Shown in pieces: positions 14,232 to 15,106 of a stretch of 15,106 nt of DNA (position 1 is the first letter of the stretch; every line of letters begins with the position of its first letter). The stretch comes from CAIMMJ01 sp037131955 (lineage in GTDB: Bacteria > Bacteroidota > Bacteroidia > UBA4408). Location of the stretch: assembly GCA_037131955.1 (NCBI GenBank), contig JBAXQC010000068.1, positions 1 through 15,106 of the forward strand, read 5' to 3'. The translations under genes and the position numbers were made by a program. Under the pieces are notes generated by a model, which saw nothing but the letters and a program-made list of their open reading frames with translations, did no database searches and had not been told where the DNA came from.

Positions 14232-14829
14232 TTATTTCAGTTTTGTATTGGCTTCTTAGCATGTGTCCTGGAATTATATAACTACAAATTAAAGACAATG
14301 CAATCCATAATAATTGTTCTGCATCTCCAAAATAACTTGATGCCAATGCACAAATAAAAGCAAAAATACTTCCTATAATTAATGGCTTAAAATTTAAAAT
14401 TCCACCAGAAACCATTGTTGCAAAACCATATAAAATCATTAAGAAAAAGTAAGTGTGTTTTATTCCAATTGTTGGCATACTCAATAAGGCTATTATCAAT
14501 GAAATGCCAAAAGCAAACCATAAATATTTTAAATAATCATCAACATAAGTTTTTACACTTTCTCTTTTATTTTGTTTAATAGCATACACTGCAGAAAAAA
14601 TTCCACCCAAAGGCATTAATGCCCAAACATATTCGCCACCTTGAATATTTAATTTTATAGAAATATAATGAAACAATGAACTAAAACAAACCAACCAACC
14701 CCAAAATATAAATAGAAAACCATCGTCGGCTAATTTATTTTTTGCTGTGTTTATCATAGCACTAATTGTTTCGAAACTTTTTTCGGGACTTAAGTTTTCA
14801 TTCATTTCTGTTTGTAAAGTTGTTTTCAT
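14224..14829 (-). CDS. Six-helix membrane protein paired with the regulator
   Basis: Unrecognised 201-aa inner-membrane protein. A charged, cytoplasmic N-terminal segment (about 1-35, with SPEKSFETISAMINTAKNKL) precedes six hydrophobic helices: FLFIFWGWLVCFSS, YVWALMPLGGIFSAVYA, YLWFAFGISLIIALLS, YFFLMILYGFATMVSG, PLIIGSIFAFICALASS and LLWIALSLICSYIIPG. The tail is RSQYKTEINA. ATG 14829 is chosen over an in-frame TTG at 14877 because TTG lies inside the -7-like motif TATATTTG (14882-14875). The downstream regulator overlaps by 8 nt, a layout typical of membrane-protein plus small-regulator pairs. The role may be sensing or control of the regulator, or transport; nothing in the sequence decides it. 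Confidence 0.75.
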   Translation of the reverse strand: MKTTLQTEMNENLSPEKSFETISAMINTAKNKLADDGFLFIFWGWLVCFSSLFHYISIKLNIQGGEYVWALMPLGGIFSAVYAIKQNKRESVKTYVDDYLKYLWFAFGISLIIALLSMPTIGIKHTYFFLMILYGFATMVSGGILNFKPLIIGSIFAFICALASSYFGDAEQLLWIALSLICSYIIPGHMLRSQYKTEINA

Positions 14830-14873
14830 AATTTCATTTTTTTTATTCCGCTTATACGGATTATAAATATGTT

Positions 14874-14936
14874 GCAAATATAAAGTAGTTTATAATATAA
14901 ACTATATTTGCATTAAATAATAATTGCAAATATTTG
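14874..14936. promoter_or_regulatory. AT-rich palindrome and repeated GCAAATAT motifs, candidate operator
   Basis: TAGTTTATA-A-TATAAACTA (14886-14904) is a perfect 9-bp inverted repeat with one central base. GCAAATAT occurs at 14874-14881 and 14926-14933, with its complement ATATTTGC at 14904-14911. CAAATATTTG (14927-14936) is itself a perfect palindrome. TATATTTG -7-like motifs point both ways: minus 14882-14875 toward the membrane protein, plus 14903-14910 away from it. The likely binder is the winged-helix protein of 13938-14231 (inference). AT-rich DNA makes chance palindromes more likely, hence medium confidence. Confidence 0.5.
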
Positions 14937-15106
14937 TATTTCAATGCAATAAAATTTTAACTAGGTAGCTTTTTCAACTAATATTCTGCTTCACTACTTA
15001 AAAAATAAAAAAATAATTGTACTACATTATTAGCAAGAGATGCAACAATTCATTTATTTTTAAGTATTTTCTTGTAATTTATTTTTCAATTATTAAATTG
15101 CAGAAT
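14937..15106. other. AT-rich intergenic DNA, nothing recognised
   Basis: No start-to-stop frame with coding features, no RNA gene and no clear terminator is visible. The plus-strand -7-like motif at 14903-14910 might serve a gene beginning past the window. Confidence 0.5.

Noticed and set aside
14830..14877. TTG start at 14877 for the membrane protein
   Set aside because: The TTG falls inside a -7-like TATATTTG motif, and ATG 14829 starts a more natural N-terminus.

Overview
The window looks like a chromosomal segment of a low-GC member of the Bacteroidota. Four things point there. Proteins have Bacteroidota features: short Cys lipoproteins, a TonB-dependent receptor with an N-terminal carboxypeptidase-like domain, and a DUF6580 protein. 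Upstream regions carry TAnnTTTG -7 motifs, and one has a full TTTG-N19-TATTTTTG promoter. Starts lack strong Shine-Dalgarno sequences. Codons end mostly in A or T. I cannot name the genus.

Layout. 1-204: a GC-richer repeat block, a 53-nt unit in three copies, one of them 5'-truncated. 205-2158 (minus): a tandemly duplicated pair of unrecognised genes, order B (1733-2158), A (1080-1730), B' (decayed, 848-1048), A' (205-846). A and A' are paralogous lipoproteins. The start of B lies in a palindromic dispersed repeat, and a related, oppositely oriented copy lies just upstream. 2318-6240 (minus): the classical translation cluster thrS-infC-rpmI-rplT, preceded by a DUF6580 membrane protein, with a good promoter at 6210-6240 and a Rho-independent terminator at 2318-2351. 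6387-10180 (minus): a four-gene envelope operon encoding a His-rich small membrane protein, a TonB-dependent receptor, a lipoprotein and a lipocalin-like lipoprotein. It is probably for uptake or handling of a metal ion such as zinc or copper. 10248-13874 (plus): a tightly packed operon encoding an acyl-CoA carboxylase carboxyltransferase subunit, an unrecognised exported protein, a TerB-like protein and a Sua5-type threonylcarbamoyl-AMP synthase. 13938-14829 (minus): a six-helix membrane protein and an overlapping winged-helix regulator, with a strong AT-rich palindrome upstream. 14937-15106: nothing recognisable.

How the genes fit together. The translation cluster makes threonyl-tRNA synthetase, IF3, L35 and L20. 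A bulged hairpin between rpmI and rplT, and a TTG start on infC, are candidate points of the autoregulation known for this operon elsewhere. The metal operon is held together by an ATGA overlap (receptor/lipoprotein) and short gaps. The 13938-14829 pair, with its palindrome, resembles an autoregulated module. Least explained, and most likely new, are the duplicated A/B pair with its repeats and the rpmI-rplT RNA structure. I found no CRISPR array, transposase, tRNA or rRNA.
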